A stretch of DNA of 64,000 nt from positions 13,026 to 77,025 of the forward strand of contig NZ_CALUCZ010000013.1 of assembly GCF_943914685.1 (NCBI RefSeq), read 5' to 3'. Shown here one piece after another: positions 16,237 through 24,378 of this stretch (its first letter is position 1; each line of letters opens with the position of its first letter). A program made the position numbers and the translations under genes. Origin of the DNA: an uncultured Mobiluncus sp. (lineage in GTDB: Bacteria; Actinomycetota; Actinomycetes; Actinomycetales; Actinomycetaceae). The notes beneath the pieces are model-generated. The model made no database searches. It was not told the origin of the DNA and was given only the letters and a program-made list of their open reading frames with translations.

Positions 16237-17325
16237 GTGGCAACAAAGAAGAATGCTCAGAGAGGCTCCCGGGCTGGTTTCGAGCCGTGGTCGCGCGCGG
16301 AGCTGGCTCCGGTGGTGCTGCTGCTGGGTAAACAACGGGTTTTCGCGCAGCGCGCCATAGCTAGCCTGCGCGCCGCGGCCCTGGACGCGGCAGAAAAAGC
16401 TGGGGCGATGGAACCTCCGGAAATCACCGAGGTCAACGCCCGGACTTATGAATCGTCCCGCCTGAGCCAACTGACTTCCCCCTCCCTCTTCGGGGGGATG
16501 CCGCTGGTCATCGTTCCCGGACTGGAACAGGCCAACGCCGAGTTGCTCCAGGATTTAGAAGCCTACCTAGCTAGCCCAGCGCCGGATGCCTACCTGGTGC
16601 TGTGGCACGCGGGAGGAAACCACGGGAAAAAGGTCTTGGACCTGTGCAAAAAGGGTGCCGCGAAAGTCTATGCCTGCGATGAGCTGCGCTGGCCGGAGGA
16701 GAAAGCTCAGTTCCTCCAGGCCGAGGCCGGTCGGTTGGGGCGTCCCATCAGCCAGGATGCAGTAGCGGCGCTGGTGGCGGCGCTGGGAGACGAATTCGAG
16801 GAATTGCTCTCTGTGACGACCCAGCTGTTGCAAACAGTAGGGGATCCCGCTCAGCCGTTGAGCCTGGCTGAGGTTGATCAGTACCTGCAAGGGCGGGTGG
16901 AGGCGACTGGGTTTAATGTCGCCGATGCGGCCGTGACCGGCAATGTTGGCGAAGCGTTGCGCCTGTTGCGCCACGCTTTGGCCACCGGGGTAGCGCCGGT
17001 GTTGATTGTTTCGGCGATGGCCACGAAACTCCGCCAGATTTTGACCTCGTTTTCTACCCAGTTGCCTCCCGCGGTAGCGCAGATGGACCTGGTGGACCCG
17101 CCTAAACCCCTGTTTGGGCGCATTGCCCAGGGAATCCATGCCGTTGCGCCGCGCTGGGACGATGAGCGGCTGGGCTTAGCTATCCTGGTGGTTGCCCGCG
17201 CGGACGAAGCGGTAAAAGGGGCTTCGCGGGATCCCGAATACGCCCTAGAAGCCATGGTTTTGGACGTGTGCCGATACGCCAGCGGCGTGCGCAAGCCAGT
17301 TGGGAGGCCACCCACGCGAAACTGA
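16237..17325 (+). CDS. holA: DNA polymerase III subunit delta
   Basis: The clamp-loader subunit that opens the beta sliding clamp. The 362-residue product has the LLLGKQRVFAQRAI opening and SLFGGMPLVIV segment typical of HolA, followed by the helical collar domain. The GTG start is set by the leaderless box at 16225-16230. Its last 146 bases overlap the 3' end of the convergent comEC gene, so the two ends share DNA on opposite strands. holA next to comEC/comEA is the standard actinobacterial order; rpsT, its usual other neighbour, is displaced about 11 kb away here. Confidence 0.9.
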   Translation: MATKKNAQRGSRAGFEPWSRAELAPVVLLLGKQRVFAQRAIASLRAAALDAAEKAGAMEPPEITEVNARTYESSRLSQLTSPSLFGGMPLVIVPGLEQANAELLQDLEAYLASPAPDAYLVLWHAGGNHGKKVLDLCKKGAAKVYACDELRWPEEKAQFLQAEAGRLGRPISQDAVAALVAALGDEFEELLSVTTQLLQTVGDPAQPLSLAEVDQYLQGRVEATGFNVADAAVTGNVGEALRLLRHALATGVAPVLIVSAMATKLRQILTSFSTQLPPAVAQMDLVDPPKPLFGRIAQGIHAVAPRWDDERLGLAILVVARADEAVKGASRDPEYALEAMVLDVCRYASGVRKPVGRPPTRN

Positions 17326-18976
17326 GTGCAACAATCAACAGCCCGGTCACGCCTGCCGCCGGGTTTTCCAACCAGTCGACTTCCGCTCCCGGTCGACTGG
17401 CAAAGAACCTGGCCACGCCGGCAATCCACGCGGCAGCCCACCCGGTGACGTGCATTACGACCTGTTCTAATAACCGCACCGGCACCGCTATAACGGGAAC
17501 CGACCCGACCGGGAGACCCGCCAAGGCAGCTAGTGCGACCAGCCCCAGACCGCCCACGGTCACTATGGAGGAAACCGCTCCGGTCAACAGATTCGCAGGC
17601 AGGGAATAAACCTGCAGTTTGCCGCGCATGACCAGCATTAGTGGCGCACAAGCCAGTTGCGCACTGAGAGAAACAGCCAGCGGCAGAGCAATCAGGCGCG
17701 GCAAAAACCGCGCGCACCAGGCCGACAAGTATGGCCCGCCGGTAACGATGGCGCCGGTCGCCACTACCGACAGAGCAAAACCCCAAGAAGTCGCTTGGAA
17801 CGGCTGCACCAGCAGCATTCCGATGATAGCCGCGGACAGGGAGGACACCGAGCGGGACGGACGGGCTATCCCCAGCCCCACCAGCGTCAACGCCCCCATT
17901 GCCGCCGCGCGGGTGACAGAGGCGGAGCTTTCCAGCATGGCCAGGAAAATCCCCATAATTCCCGCTGCCACTACGACTTGCACCCCGCGGCGTTTCCGAG
18001 CGGTTAGTCCCAGCGCCACGGCCAGCACCACGCTGAGGTGCATTCCAGACACGGCGGTCAGGTGCGATAAGCCTGCCACCTGCATAGATTCGCGGTCCAA
18101 GGGGTCCTGAACGGCGGTCAGCCCCAAGCTCATCGCCATAATCATTCCCGACGTTGATTCCGAGAGTCCCGCCGTGGCCTCGTGCAGGCGCTGGCGCACC
18201 GCATTGACAAACACAAAACGCCCGGTCGGAGGACCAATAATTTCAGGAGCGGTCGGAGATTTCGCGTACCCCAGGTACTGGGTGGAAAGGTCCCGACTGG
18301 CCAGTCCGGTGCGCAGACGTACCCACGAACCGAGGGGGATACCCTCCCAGCCAGCCCCCTTGACCTGCAATAGGGCGCGGGTGGGGTAGGTTGAGCCGTG
18401 CCAGGTCAGGCGGGTCGCTCTCAAGTCAACGCGGTAACGTTCCCTCCAGCTCAGTTTCGGAGTGGAAATGACCTGGGCTTTCACGTCAAAACGGGCGGTC
18501 GGGTGAGTTCCAATCACGGCCAGAGCATCGCGCGAACCGAGTTCCAGACGCAGCGCCAGCGTCCCAAAAACGACGGCAATGACCAGGGCGGTAATCAGCA
18601 GCGTAGCCAGCCCGGATCCGCGCGGAAATAGGCGATGGCGTCGCCGGGTAGGCCTTTCCGTGTGGCGATTCACCGCGCGGGTAGGCGTTTCCGTGGCGCG
18701 TTTCCCCGCACGGACGGGCGTGACCACGCCACGCCTGCCCCAACGGGCTTGTGAACGGTGCAACCACCTCAACACACCCGCCGCTACCGCCGCGACCAGG
18801 GCAAACCCAGCGCTCACCGCCAGCGCGACGCGCTCCCCGCGGCTTCCCGCCACCAACAGCGCCACCCAGAGGCTCACCGCCGGAATCGCCAGGCGCAAAT
18901 CCAGCGGGGCGGGGCGATAGTCCTGGTCGGTGCGCAGCCGTTGGACAATCAACGCGGTTTCACCCTGCGCAGTCAT
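17180..18976 (-). CDS. comEC: ComEC/Rec2 competence membrane protein
   Basis: An inner-membrane channel protein for uptake of single-stranded DNA in natural transformation. The 598-residue product has two or three N-terminal helices, an OB-like external segment (about 130-240), and the polytopic competence domain with the TAVSGMHLSVVLAVAL signature near residue 308. It ends in LLPLRPRGQPPG without the C-terminal metallo-beta-lactamase domain found in many ComEC proteins, and no frameshifted remnant of that domain is visible. Several actinobacterial ComEC proteins are similarly short as I recall. The ATG follows GAGGAG; a GTG one codon earlier is possible. It lies ten bases after comEA, in one operon. 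Confidence 0.88.
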   Translation of the reverse strand: MTAQGETALIVQRLRTDQDYRPAPLDLRLAIPAVSLWVALLVAGSRGERVALAVSAGFALVAAVAAGVLRWLHRSQARWGRRGVVTPVRAGKRATETPTRAVNRHTERPTRRRHRLFPRGSGLATLLITALVIAVVFGTLALRLELGSRDALAVIGTHPTARFDVKAQVISTPKLSWRERYRVDLRATRLTWHGSTYPTRALLQVKGAGWEGIPLGSWVRLRTGLASRDLSTQYLGYAKSPTAPEIIGPPTGRFVFVNAVRQRLHEATAGLSESTSGMIMAMSLGLTAVQDPLDRESMQVAGLSHLTAVSGMHLSVVLAVALGLTARKRRGVQVVVAAGIMGIFLAMLESSASVTRAAAMGALTLVGLGIARPSRSVSSLSAAIIGMLLVQPFQATSWGFALSVVATGAIVTGGPYLSAWCARFLPRLIALPLAVSLSAQLACAPLMLVMRGKLQVYSLPANLLTGAVSSIVTVGGLGLVALAALAGLPVGSVPVIAVPVRLLEQVVMHVTGWAAAWIAGVARFFASRPGAEVDWLENPAAGVTGLLIVALSFAWVASQLACARRWRIGTRPKPWLLGRIRDPAKPLLPLRPRGQPPG

Positions 18977-18985
18977 CACAACTCC

Positions 18986-19993
18986 TCACACGCACACGTG
19001 GTCGCGCAGCCGCGCCATCAGCGCTGGGCCAATCCCGCTGACTTCGTCGAGCTGATCCACCGAGGTGAAACGCCCGTTGGACTCGCGGTAATCCACAATG
19101 CGTTGGGCCAGAGCCGGGCCGATGCCGGAAAGAGTCTGCAAAGTGCCCAGGTCAGCCGTGTTCAGGTTCACTTTTTCGCTATCAGTCCCCGCTGACTTGG
19201 TGCCCAAGCCCGGTGCGCTGCCCGGGTTTTCGCCCGCGCTCGGCGGGGGAGTTTCCCCAGGTCGGAGAACATAGATCATTTCTCCGTCCGTGAGGGGACG
19301 AGCCAGGTTCAGGGTATTCAAATCCGCCTCGGGCAAGGCTCCGCCCGCCGCCTCCAAAGCATCGGCCACGCGAGACGGGTCGGCTAGGTGAACCACTCCG
19401 GGGTGGCTCACCGCTCCGGCCACGTGAACTACGACTTCGGCACCGTTCGCGCCGGGAAGAAACAGGCGCGGTGCGGCGCCCGGCGAGGGCGAAGCATCGG
19501 CCTTGCCCGCCGCGGTATTGTCCGCTTTCCCCTCAGCGGCGGCCAGCGCGGCGCCCGGGCTCGCGGAACTGCCCGTTTTGGAATCCGTTTTTCCCGTGGC
19601 GTCCCCGGAGAGCACCCCGTCGGGAGGTGGCGTGGGCGGGGCGGCAAACACCTGCCAACCTACCACCAAAAGCCCGCTCACCAGCATAAACACTGCAATT
19701 AGAGTCGCTACTCGCGGGCTGGGCGCCAGGCGTAAACGTTGCTCACGCTCGGCTACGGGCCTGACTTGGAGGCTGCTTTCAAAGCCCTGAACCAGGTCTT
19801 CGGCCCGTCCGGCCAGGGCGCCGCGAGGCGGTGGACTCCCATTCTCGCTAAACTCAGGGGGAGGCGCGGGGCGGCGCGCGTTGCGGTAATCCGGCGCGGC
19901 GTCGTCCAGGTAGCCCACCCCCGCGGCTCTGGCCCGCTCGAACACGCTGGCAGTGAGCCGTTCACGGTCCGTCTGTCCAAACTTATTTAGCAT
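18986..19993 (-). CDS. comEA: ComEA helix-hairpin-helix DNA-binding protein
   Basis: A 335-residue membrane-anchored DNA receptor. A charged N-terminal cytoplasmic part is followed by one membrane helix (about 95-116), a low-complexity Ala/Gly/Ser spacer, an SLBB-type domain (VVHVAGAVSHPGVVHL near 188-255) and a C-terminal helix-hairpin-helix pair (NLNTADLGTLQTLSGIGPA, then VSGIGPALMARLRDHV, about 275-335). The start has a GGAGG site eight bases upstream. It forms an operon with comEC. Other pilus and competence genes are not in this window, so actual competence is unproven. Confidence 0.9.
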   Translation of the reverse strand: MLNKFGQTDRERLTASVFERARAAGVGYLDDAAPDYRNARRPAPPPEFSENGSPPPRGALAGRAEDLVQGFESSLQVRPVAEREQRLRLAPSPRVATLIAVFMLVSGLLVVGWQVFAAPPTPPPDGVLSGDATGKTDSKTGSSASPGAALAAAEGKADNTAAGKADASPSPGAAPRLFLPGANGAEVVVHVAGAVSHPGVVHLADPSRVADALEAAGGALPEADLNTLNLARPLTDGEMIYVLRPGETPPPSAGENPGSAPGLGTKSAGTDSEKVNLNTADLGTLQTLSGIGPALAQRIVDYRESNGRFTSVDQLDEVSGIGPALMARLRDHVCV

Positions 19994-20088
19994 CTAGGCT
20001 GCCTCCTCTGTCGTGCCGGGAACTGTCCGACCCTCGCTTGTGAAAGTAATCGCGACCTGCCGGGGCGGAAAGTCGAAACTGATTTACC

Positions 20089-20124
20089 TGTGGAAAACCC
20101 GGAATTACCCGCCCCTGTGGAAAA
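20089..20124 (-). promoter_or_regulatory. Paired DnaA-box-like 9-mers
   Basis: TTTTCCACA occurs twice on the minus strand (complement of 20089-20097 and 20116-20124), 27 bases apart, in the gap between divergent comEA and the gene at 20174. Both match TTWTNCACA. Whether DnaA binds is unknown. Confidence 0.35.
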
Positions 20125-20161
20125 CTTCTTGAAAGGTAGTTTTTCGTTGCTATCGCCGGGA

Positions 20162-20167
20162 TAAACT
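20162..20167 (+). promoter_or_regulatory. -10 box of a leaderless transcript
   Basis: TAAACT ends six bases before the GTG at 20174; no ribosome site lies between. Confidence 0.6.
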
Positions 20168-20173
20168 GAAACA

Positions 20174-21649
20174 GTGAAAAAACAGAAACCGGATTTAAGC
20201 GATTCTGCGACCGCGGCGCGACAGCCTCGCTTGGTCGAACGCATCATTGGCGCCGTCATTCTGGCCCTAGCGGTGGTGGTGTTGGTGACCGCCACGATGC
20301 AGTGGTTTGGTGATACCGCCCGGATTCGCAACAAGGCGGAAGTGAAAAAAATCACCACGGTCGCCCCGTTGAAAGAAGCCTGGACCCTGGCCATGCCCGC
20401 GAAAATGAAAGATCCGCGCTCGGTGCAGGTGTGGGGCTACGCCGATTCCCAAGACTCTTTGGCGGCCCAGGACGCCGCTACCGGCGTGACCGCTAAACTG
20501 GCCGAAAACGAGCAGCTCGTGCTGGTCAAAGGTACTGATGGCAAGGCTCAAACCCAGGCTATTGCGCTGGTCGACGAAACGACCGGCACCGCTAAATGGT
20601 CGAAAACCTACGATGACCTGCCCCTGGACTATTGCCTGAAACAGCTGTGGCAGAGCTCGATTACCTGCGAGTCTGACGCCGCGAAAAAGGTGGTGCGGAT
20701 TGACCCTAGCGGCAATGTTGCGGTGGGGGATTTGCCTAATGACATTTGGGATTTAGCGACCGGCGAGCACGTTTTGGGGGCAATTTTTGACCAGTTCCTG
20801 GTGGTTCCTATCGCGGTTGGAGAGGGGAATTCGGCAGGGGCACAAGCGGTTTACATCACGCCGGACTTTGCGTGGAAAGGAAAGTTTCCGCTCATGGTGC
20901 CAAACGCCCAGGCCGCCCAACCTTTGCTGGTGCAAACTCGGGGGTCGGTGACCTTGCTGGGGGTGACGACTTCGAATCAAGACGGGTCTAACCGACAAAA
21001 TACCTGGAGTTATTCTCAGATTATTAATACGAAAATCGGTTCTCTCGACACCTCGAAACTGGGGTCTGCCCCCCAGATTTCCATGTTGGAAGCCGGTTTT
21101 TTTGCCTCCGCTGACCCGCAGAGCGCCGCTGAGGTTCATTGGCAAATTCACGGTTCTGACGGTGGTGTAGTGGGGGAGGGCCAGTGTCCCTCACTAGCCG
21201 CTCAAGCTCTGCACGCCCAACTGCGCGCCGGACTTCGGCTAGATACTGACAGTGCAATGGCCGCCTTGAAATCCGGGAAAGTTCCCGTACTCATGCCCGA
21301 CCGGACGTATTTCCTGGGTGCGACCGGGGAAACCTGTGCGTCCTGGCCCGGTTGTGCGGCAAAAACCTGGACCACCGGGGACGGCGTCACCATCAATCTG
21401 AAGGCTCCGGGAACCCCGCTGGCCTCTGACGGGTCCAAAGCCGTGTTCACCGAGGGCAACGGCGGGCTGCTGAGCTACGGAGTCGTTGACGGCAAGTTCC
21501 TCTGGGAAGGCATCGCCCCGCCCTTGAAAGACGCCGCCACCAGCGGGGAAACGTTTGTTTTCGGGTCTGGATTGGGCCAGCTGGCGCAACTGGGCGACCT
21601 CAACAAGGGCAGCGCCAAGGCCGTGTTGCGCTACCTCACTCTGCCCTAG
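20174..21649 (+). CDS. Unknown membrane-anchored extracytoplasmic protein
   Basis: A 491-residue protein with a short cytoplasmic N-terminus, one membrane helix (about 23-43) and a large outer domain. The outer part has repeated segments such as VDETTGTAKWSKTYDD and VDGKFLWEG that resemble PQQ-like or beta-propeller blades, though no clear family assignment is possible. Four or more Cys residues in the outer domain (for example YCLKQLW, TCESD, GETCASWPGCAAK) could form disulfides. The GTG start is fixed by the leaderless TAAACT box. It is divergent from comEA and convergent with the metal-transporter operon. Function unknown. Confidence 0.6.
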   Translation: MKKQKPDLSDSATAARQPRLVERIIGAVILALAVVVLVTATMQWFGDTARIRNKAEVKKITTVAPLKEAWTLAMPAKMKDPRSVQVWGYADSQDSLAAQDAATGVTAKLAENEQLVLVKGTDGKAQTQAIALVDETTGTAKWSKTYDDLPLDYCLKQLWQSSITCESDAAKKVVRIDPSGNVAVGDLPNDIWDLATGEHVLGAIFDQFLVVPIAVGEGNSAGAQAVYITPDFAWKGKFPLMVPNAQAAQPLLVQTRGSVTLLGVTTSNQDGSNRQNTWSYSQIINTKIGSLDTSKLGSAPQISMLEAGFFASADPQSAAEVHWQIHGSDGGVVGEGQCPSLAAQALHAQLRAGLRLDTDSAMAALKSGKVPVLMPDRTYFLGATGETCASWPGCAAKTWTTGDGVTINLKAPGTPLASDGSKAVFTEGNGGLLSYGVVDGKFLWEGIAPPLKDAATSGETFVFGSGLGQLAQLGDLNKGSAKAVLRYLTLP

Positions 21650-21657
21650 GGGGTTGC

Positions 21658-22551
21658 CTAAGAAGCAACCTGTTGAGGTTCCGGGTCAGGGTCGGGTACG
21701 GCAGTCTGTGCGCCATGATAGCGCTGCAGACGCTGTTGCCGAAGCAAATCCACCAGCCAAACGATCAGGAACAACACGCCTTCAAGCAGCACGACCGTGG
21801 CTCCTGACGCTGTATCGAACCAGTAGGAAATATAGGCTCCCAGCACGACGCAGAATACGGATAACAAAGGAGCTATCCATAGCATAGCGTTGAACCGGTT
21901 TGTGAGCAGCCGGGCGGTTGCGCCAGGGGTAATCACCAGTGCCACGATGAGGATTGCGCCCACTGCTTGCATCGCCACCACGACTGTCAAAGACAGAGCT
22001 ACCAGCAACAGAGTCGCCAACCAGCTTGTAGAGATGCCGATAGCGTGGGCGTGAGTCTTGTCGAAGGCATACAGCACCAAATCCCGTTTTTTGTATAACA
22101 ACAGCACCAGAGCGAGTGGGCTCAATATCAAGACCTGCCACATATCGGCTCTGGTAATGCCGAGCATGTCGCCAAACAAAATGTGGTGCAAATCAATGTG
22201 ACTGGGGAACAGACTGATTAAGACCAGACCGGAGGCAAACATTGTCGTGAATACCACCCCAATAGCCGTGTCTTCTTTGACCCGTCCGCGCCCCCGCACT
22301 GCGCCAATCAATCCCACCACCAGCAAAGCTGCCACGAGGGCGCCTATTGCGAAGGGCGTTCCCAAGAGGTAGGACACGACGATTCCGGGAAGAATTGCGT
22401 GGGACAGGGCGTCACCTAACAGTGACCAGCCAATCAAGACCAACCAGCAGGACAACACGGCACAAACCGCCGCCGCGACTCCGGTGACGATGATGCCCCG
22501 GAGCATAAACTGCTGCGTCCACATTTCGATGAAAGCTTCATAAAAATTCAC
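21658..22551 (-). CDS. Metal ABC transporter permease (ABC-3 family)
   Basis: The membrane channel of a Mn/Zn/Fe-type ABC importer, 297 residues with eight or nine predicted helices. LLGDALSHAILPGIVV near 45-60 and the HDKTHAHAIG-like AFDKTHAHAIGIS loop near 165 match the ABC-3 permease family (MntB, SitC, ZnuB). The GTG start overlaps the stop of the upstream ATPase gene by four bases (GTGA), showing tight translational coupling. It is the last gene of the operon. The metal is probably manganese or iron, judging from the binding protein and operator, but that is inference. Confidence 0.9.
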   Translation of the reverse strand: MNFYEAFIEMWTQQFMLRGIIVTGVAAAVCAVLSCWLVLIGWSLLGDALSHAILPGIVVSYLLGTPFAIGALVAALLVVGLIGAVRGRGRVKEDTAIGVVFTTMFASGLVLISLFPSHIDLHHILFGDMLGITRADMWQVLILSPLALVLLLYKKRDLVLYAFDKTHAHAIGISTSWLATLLLVALSLTVVVAMQAVGAILIVALVITPGATARLLTNRFNAMLWIAPLLSVFCVVLGAYISYWFDTASGATVVLLEGVLFLIVWLVDLLRQQRLQRYHGAQTAVPDPDPEPQQVAS

Positions 22552-23354
22552 TGTCCACCTCCTGACGCGGCGGGATTTAATCCAAACGCTTTCGCGAGGT
22601 TTTGCGGGTCTAAGGCGCCGGCGGGATCACCTTGATAAACTACGCGACGATACAGCAAAACCACTTCATCGCAGAGCTTTTCCAAAGAAGCCAAATCGTG
22701 GGTTGAAACCACCACCGTGGTGCCTTTTGCCGAGATTTTGCGCAGCAAATCGACGATATTGGTTTCGGAGTATTTGTCTACTCCGGCAAACGGTTCATCG
22801 AGGAGCAGGAGGGGCGCGCCTTGGGCAATCGCGCGGGCGATAAACACCCTTTTCTTTTGACCGCCGCTCAACGCCCCAATTTGGCGCTGTTGCAAATCTT
22901 GCAACTCCACCATTTCTAACGCGGCTTGCACCGCTGCCACGTCTGCAGATTTGGGACGACGGGTCGGTCCCATAAATCCATACCGTCCCATCATGACGAC
23001 TTGGTTTACGTTAACCGGGAAGTCCCAATCGATTTCCTCATTTTGCGCAACATAACCAATCAGTCGCTGTTTGCGGGCTTGGTTCGCGTCAATTCCGGCA
23101 ACTTTAATACTGCCCTTTTGATACGAAACGCTGTTGGTGATGGATTTGAACAGTGTTGATTTTCCCGAACCGTTCATCCCTACCAGACCACAAATTTGAC
23201 CGCGCGACACGGTTAAACTGGCACCCTCCAGTGCCACATTAGCTCCGTAACGAACATGCAAATCTGAGACTTCTAATATAGGCGGGGCTAAATTTGAGCT
23301 GGACTCAGCTTCAGCCCCGCCTGGCTCTATGCGGTTGTCGAGAGCATCACTCAT
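22548..23354 (-). CDS. Metal ABC transporter ATP-binding protein
   Basis: The cytoplasmic ATPase of the importer, 268 residues. The Walker A motif GMNGSGKST is at 59-67, the Q loop in GYVAQNEEIDW near 100-110, the signature LSGGQ at 162-166, Walker B LLLLDEP at 182-188, and the switch His in STHDLASLEK near 222. The stretch NEEIDWDFPVNVNQVVMMGRYGFMG is typical of the manganese/zinc importer ATPases. Its ATG overlaps the stop of the binding-protein gene by four bases (ATGA), and its own stop overlaps the permease start. Confidence 0.92.
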   Translation of the reverse strand: MSDALDNRIEPGGAEAESSSNLAPPILEVSDLHVRYGANVALEGASLTVSRGQICGLVGMNGSGKSTLFKSITNSVSYQKGSIKVAGIDANQARKQRLIGYVAQNEEIDWDFPVNVNQVVMMGRYGFMGPTRRPKSADVAAVQAALEMVELQDLQQRQIGALSGGQKKRVFIARAIAQGAPLLLLDEPFAGVDKYSETNIVDLLRKISAKGTTVVVSTHDLASLEKLCDEVVLLYRRVVYQGDPAGALDPQNLAKAFGLNPAASGGGQ

Positions 23355-24289
23355 TTCTGAGTCAATCCTCGGGTAATCAAATCTGCGTCGTAGCGCAACA
23401 GATCCAGATAGGTCGGAACGTCTCCATCTGAGTCTGACAAGGAATCAACATACAATTCCCCACCGAATTTCGCACCTGTGGCTTCCACAACGGGTCGCAT
23501 TTTGTCTCCCACGGTTGACTCGCAGAAAACTGCGGGAACGTGGTTTTGCTTCACGTAGTCTTCCACTTCCGCTACGCGAGAGGGAGTGAGGGCTCCTTCG
23601 GCATTTACGCCCCACAAGAATTTCTCGTTGAGGTTATAGTCGCGAGTCAGATACGAGAATGCTCCCTCACAGCTGACCAAAGTACGTTGTGACGGGTCGA
23701 GCTGAGAAAGCGTGGACGTGATGTCCTCGCCGACTTTTTCAATCTTGGCACCATACTGTTTGGCATTTTCCTGGTACTCGGAGCAGTTCTTTGCATCTAA
23801 ATCGCAGAAGGCTTTTGCCATATTCTTCACGTAGAGGGCGCCGTTTTTCGGGCTCATCCAAGCGTGCGGATTGGGCTTACCCTTGTAGTCGCCTTCGGTA
23901 ATCGGAATGGGCTCTACGCCCTGCGAAACATTGACCTTTTTGGCATCCAGATCGGCGGTAAACTTCGTGAACCAGCGTTCCAAATCCAGCCCGTTATTTA
24001 AAATCAGTTTCGCTTTCTGCGCCGACTTCAAGTCCGAGGGCGTGGGTTGGTAATCGTGGATTTCCGCCCCAGGTTTGGTGATAGAGCGGACTTCCAGATG
24101 GTCTCCGGCAACGTTTTGAGCCATGTCCTGCAACACGGTAAATGTGGTGAGGACCAGGGGTTTGCCTGGTGCGGCTGAATCCGAGCTGGAGCTGGGGGTC
24201 CCGCCGCACCCGCTGAGAGAGGCTCCCAGGCACAAAAGCGCGGCTACGGTCAAGGTTTCTTTAATTTGCTTGTTTTTAAATCTCTTCAC
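23351..24289 (-). CDS. Metal-binding lipoprotein of ABC importer (PsaA/MntA type)
   Basis: The surface solute-binding protein of the importer, 312 residues. A type II signal peptide ends in the lipobox LSGC with lipidated Cys28. The four family metal ligands are visible: His78 (AEIHDYQPT), His142 (NPHAWMS), Glu208 (SCEGAFSYL) and Asp282 (YVDSLSD). A 2-His, Glu, Asp set favours Mn, Fe or Zn. The GTG start is fixed by a TAGGCT -10 box six bases upstream, which is overlapped by a DtxR/MntR-like operator. This implies repression of the operon when metal is abundant. leuS lies just upstream on the same strand, but the operon has its own promoter. Confidence 0.92.
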   Translation of the reverse strand: MKRFKNKQIKETLTVAALLCLGASLSGCGGTPSSSSDSAAPGKPLVLTTFTVLQDMAQNVAGDHLEVRSITKPGAEIHDYQPTPSDLKSAQKAKLILNNGLDLERWFTKFTADLDAKKVNVSQGVEPIPITEGDYKGKPNPHAWMSPKNGALYVKNMAKAFCDLDAKNCSEYQENAKQYGAKIEKVGEDITSTLSQLDPSQRTLVSCEGAFSYLTRDYNLNEKFLWGVNAEGALTPSRVAEVEDYVKQNHVPAVFCESTVGDKMRPVVEATGAKFGGELYVDSLSDSDGDVPTYLDLLRYDADLITRGLTQK

Positions 24290-24295
24290 GGGTAT

Positions 24296-24317
24296 AGCCT
24301 AAGTTAGGCATACCTAA
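24296..24317 (-). promoter_or_regulatory. DtxR/MntR-like operator overlapping a leaderless -10 box
   Basis: On the + strand CCTAA (24298-24302), TTAGG (24304-24308) and CCTAA (24313-24317) alternate, giving TTAGG-N4-CCTAA plus an overlapping CCTAA-G-TTAGG. These half-sites match those of DtxR/IdeR/MntR boxes. The minus-strand -10 box TAGGCT (24296-24301) is embedded in the site and ends six bases before the GTG at 24289. Confidence 0.7.
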
Positions 24318-24378
24318 GTTTGCAAGCCCGAAACCGTTGAAATCCCGTAATTTAGCGATTTTTTTGTACTGACAAATC

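Noticed and set aside
16878..17786. Open frame of about 300 residues on the minus strand beside comEC
   Set aside because: It overlaps comEC in another frame and holA antisense; composition is Arg/Gly/Cys-rich without motifs, typical of a high-GC shadow frame.
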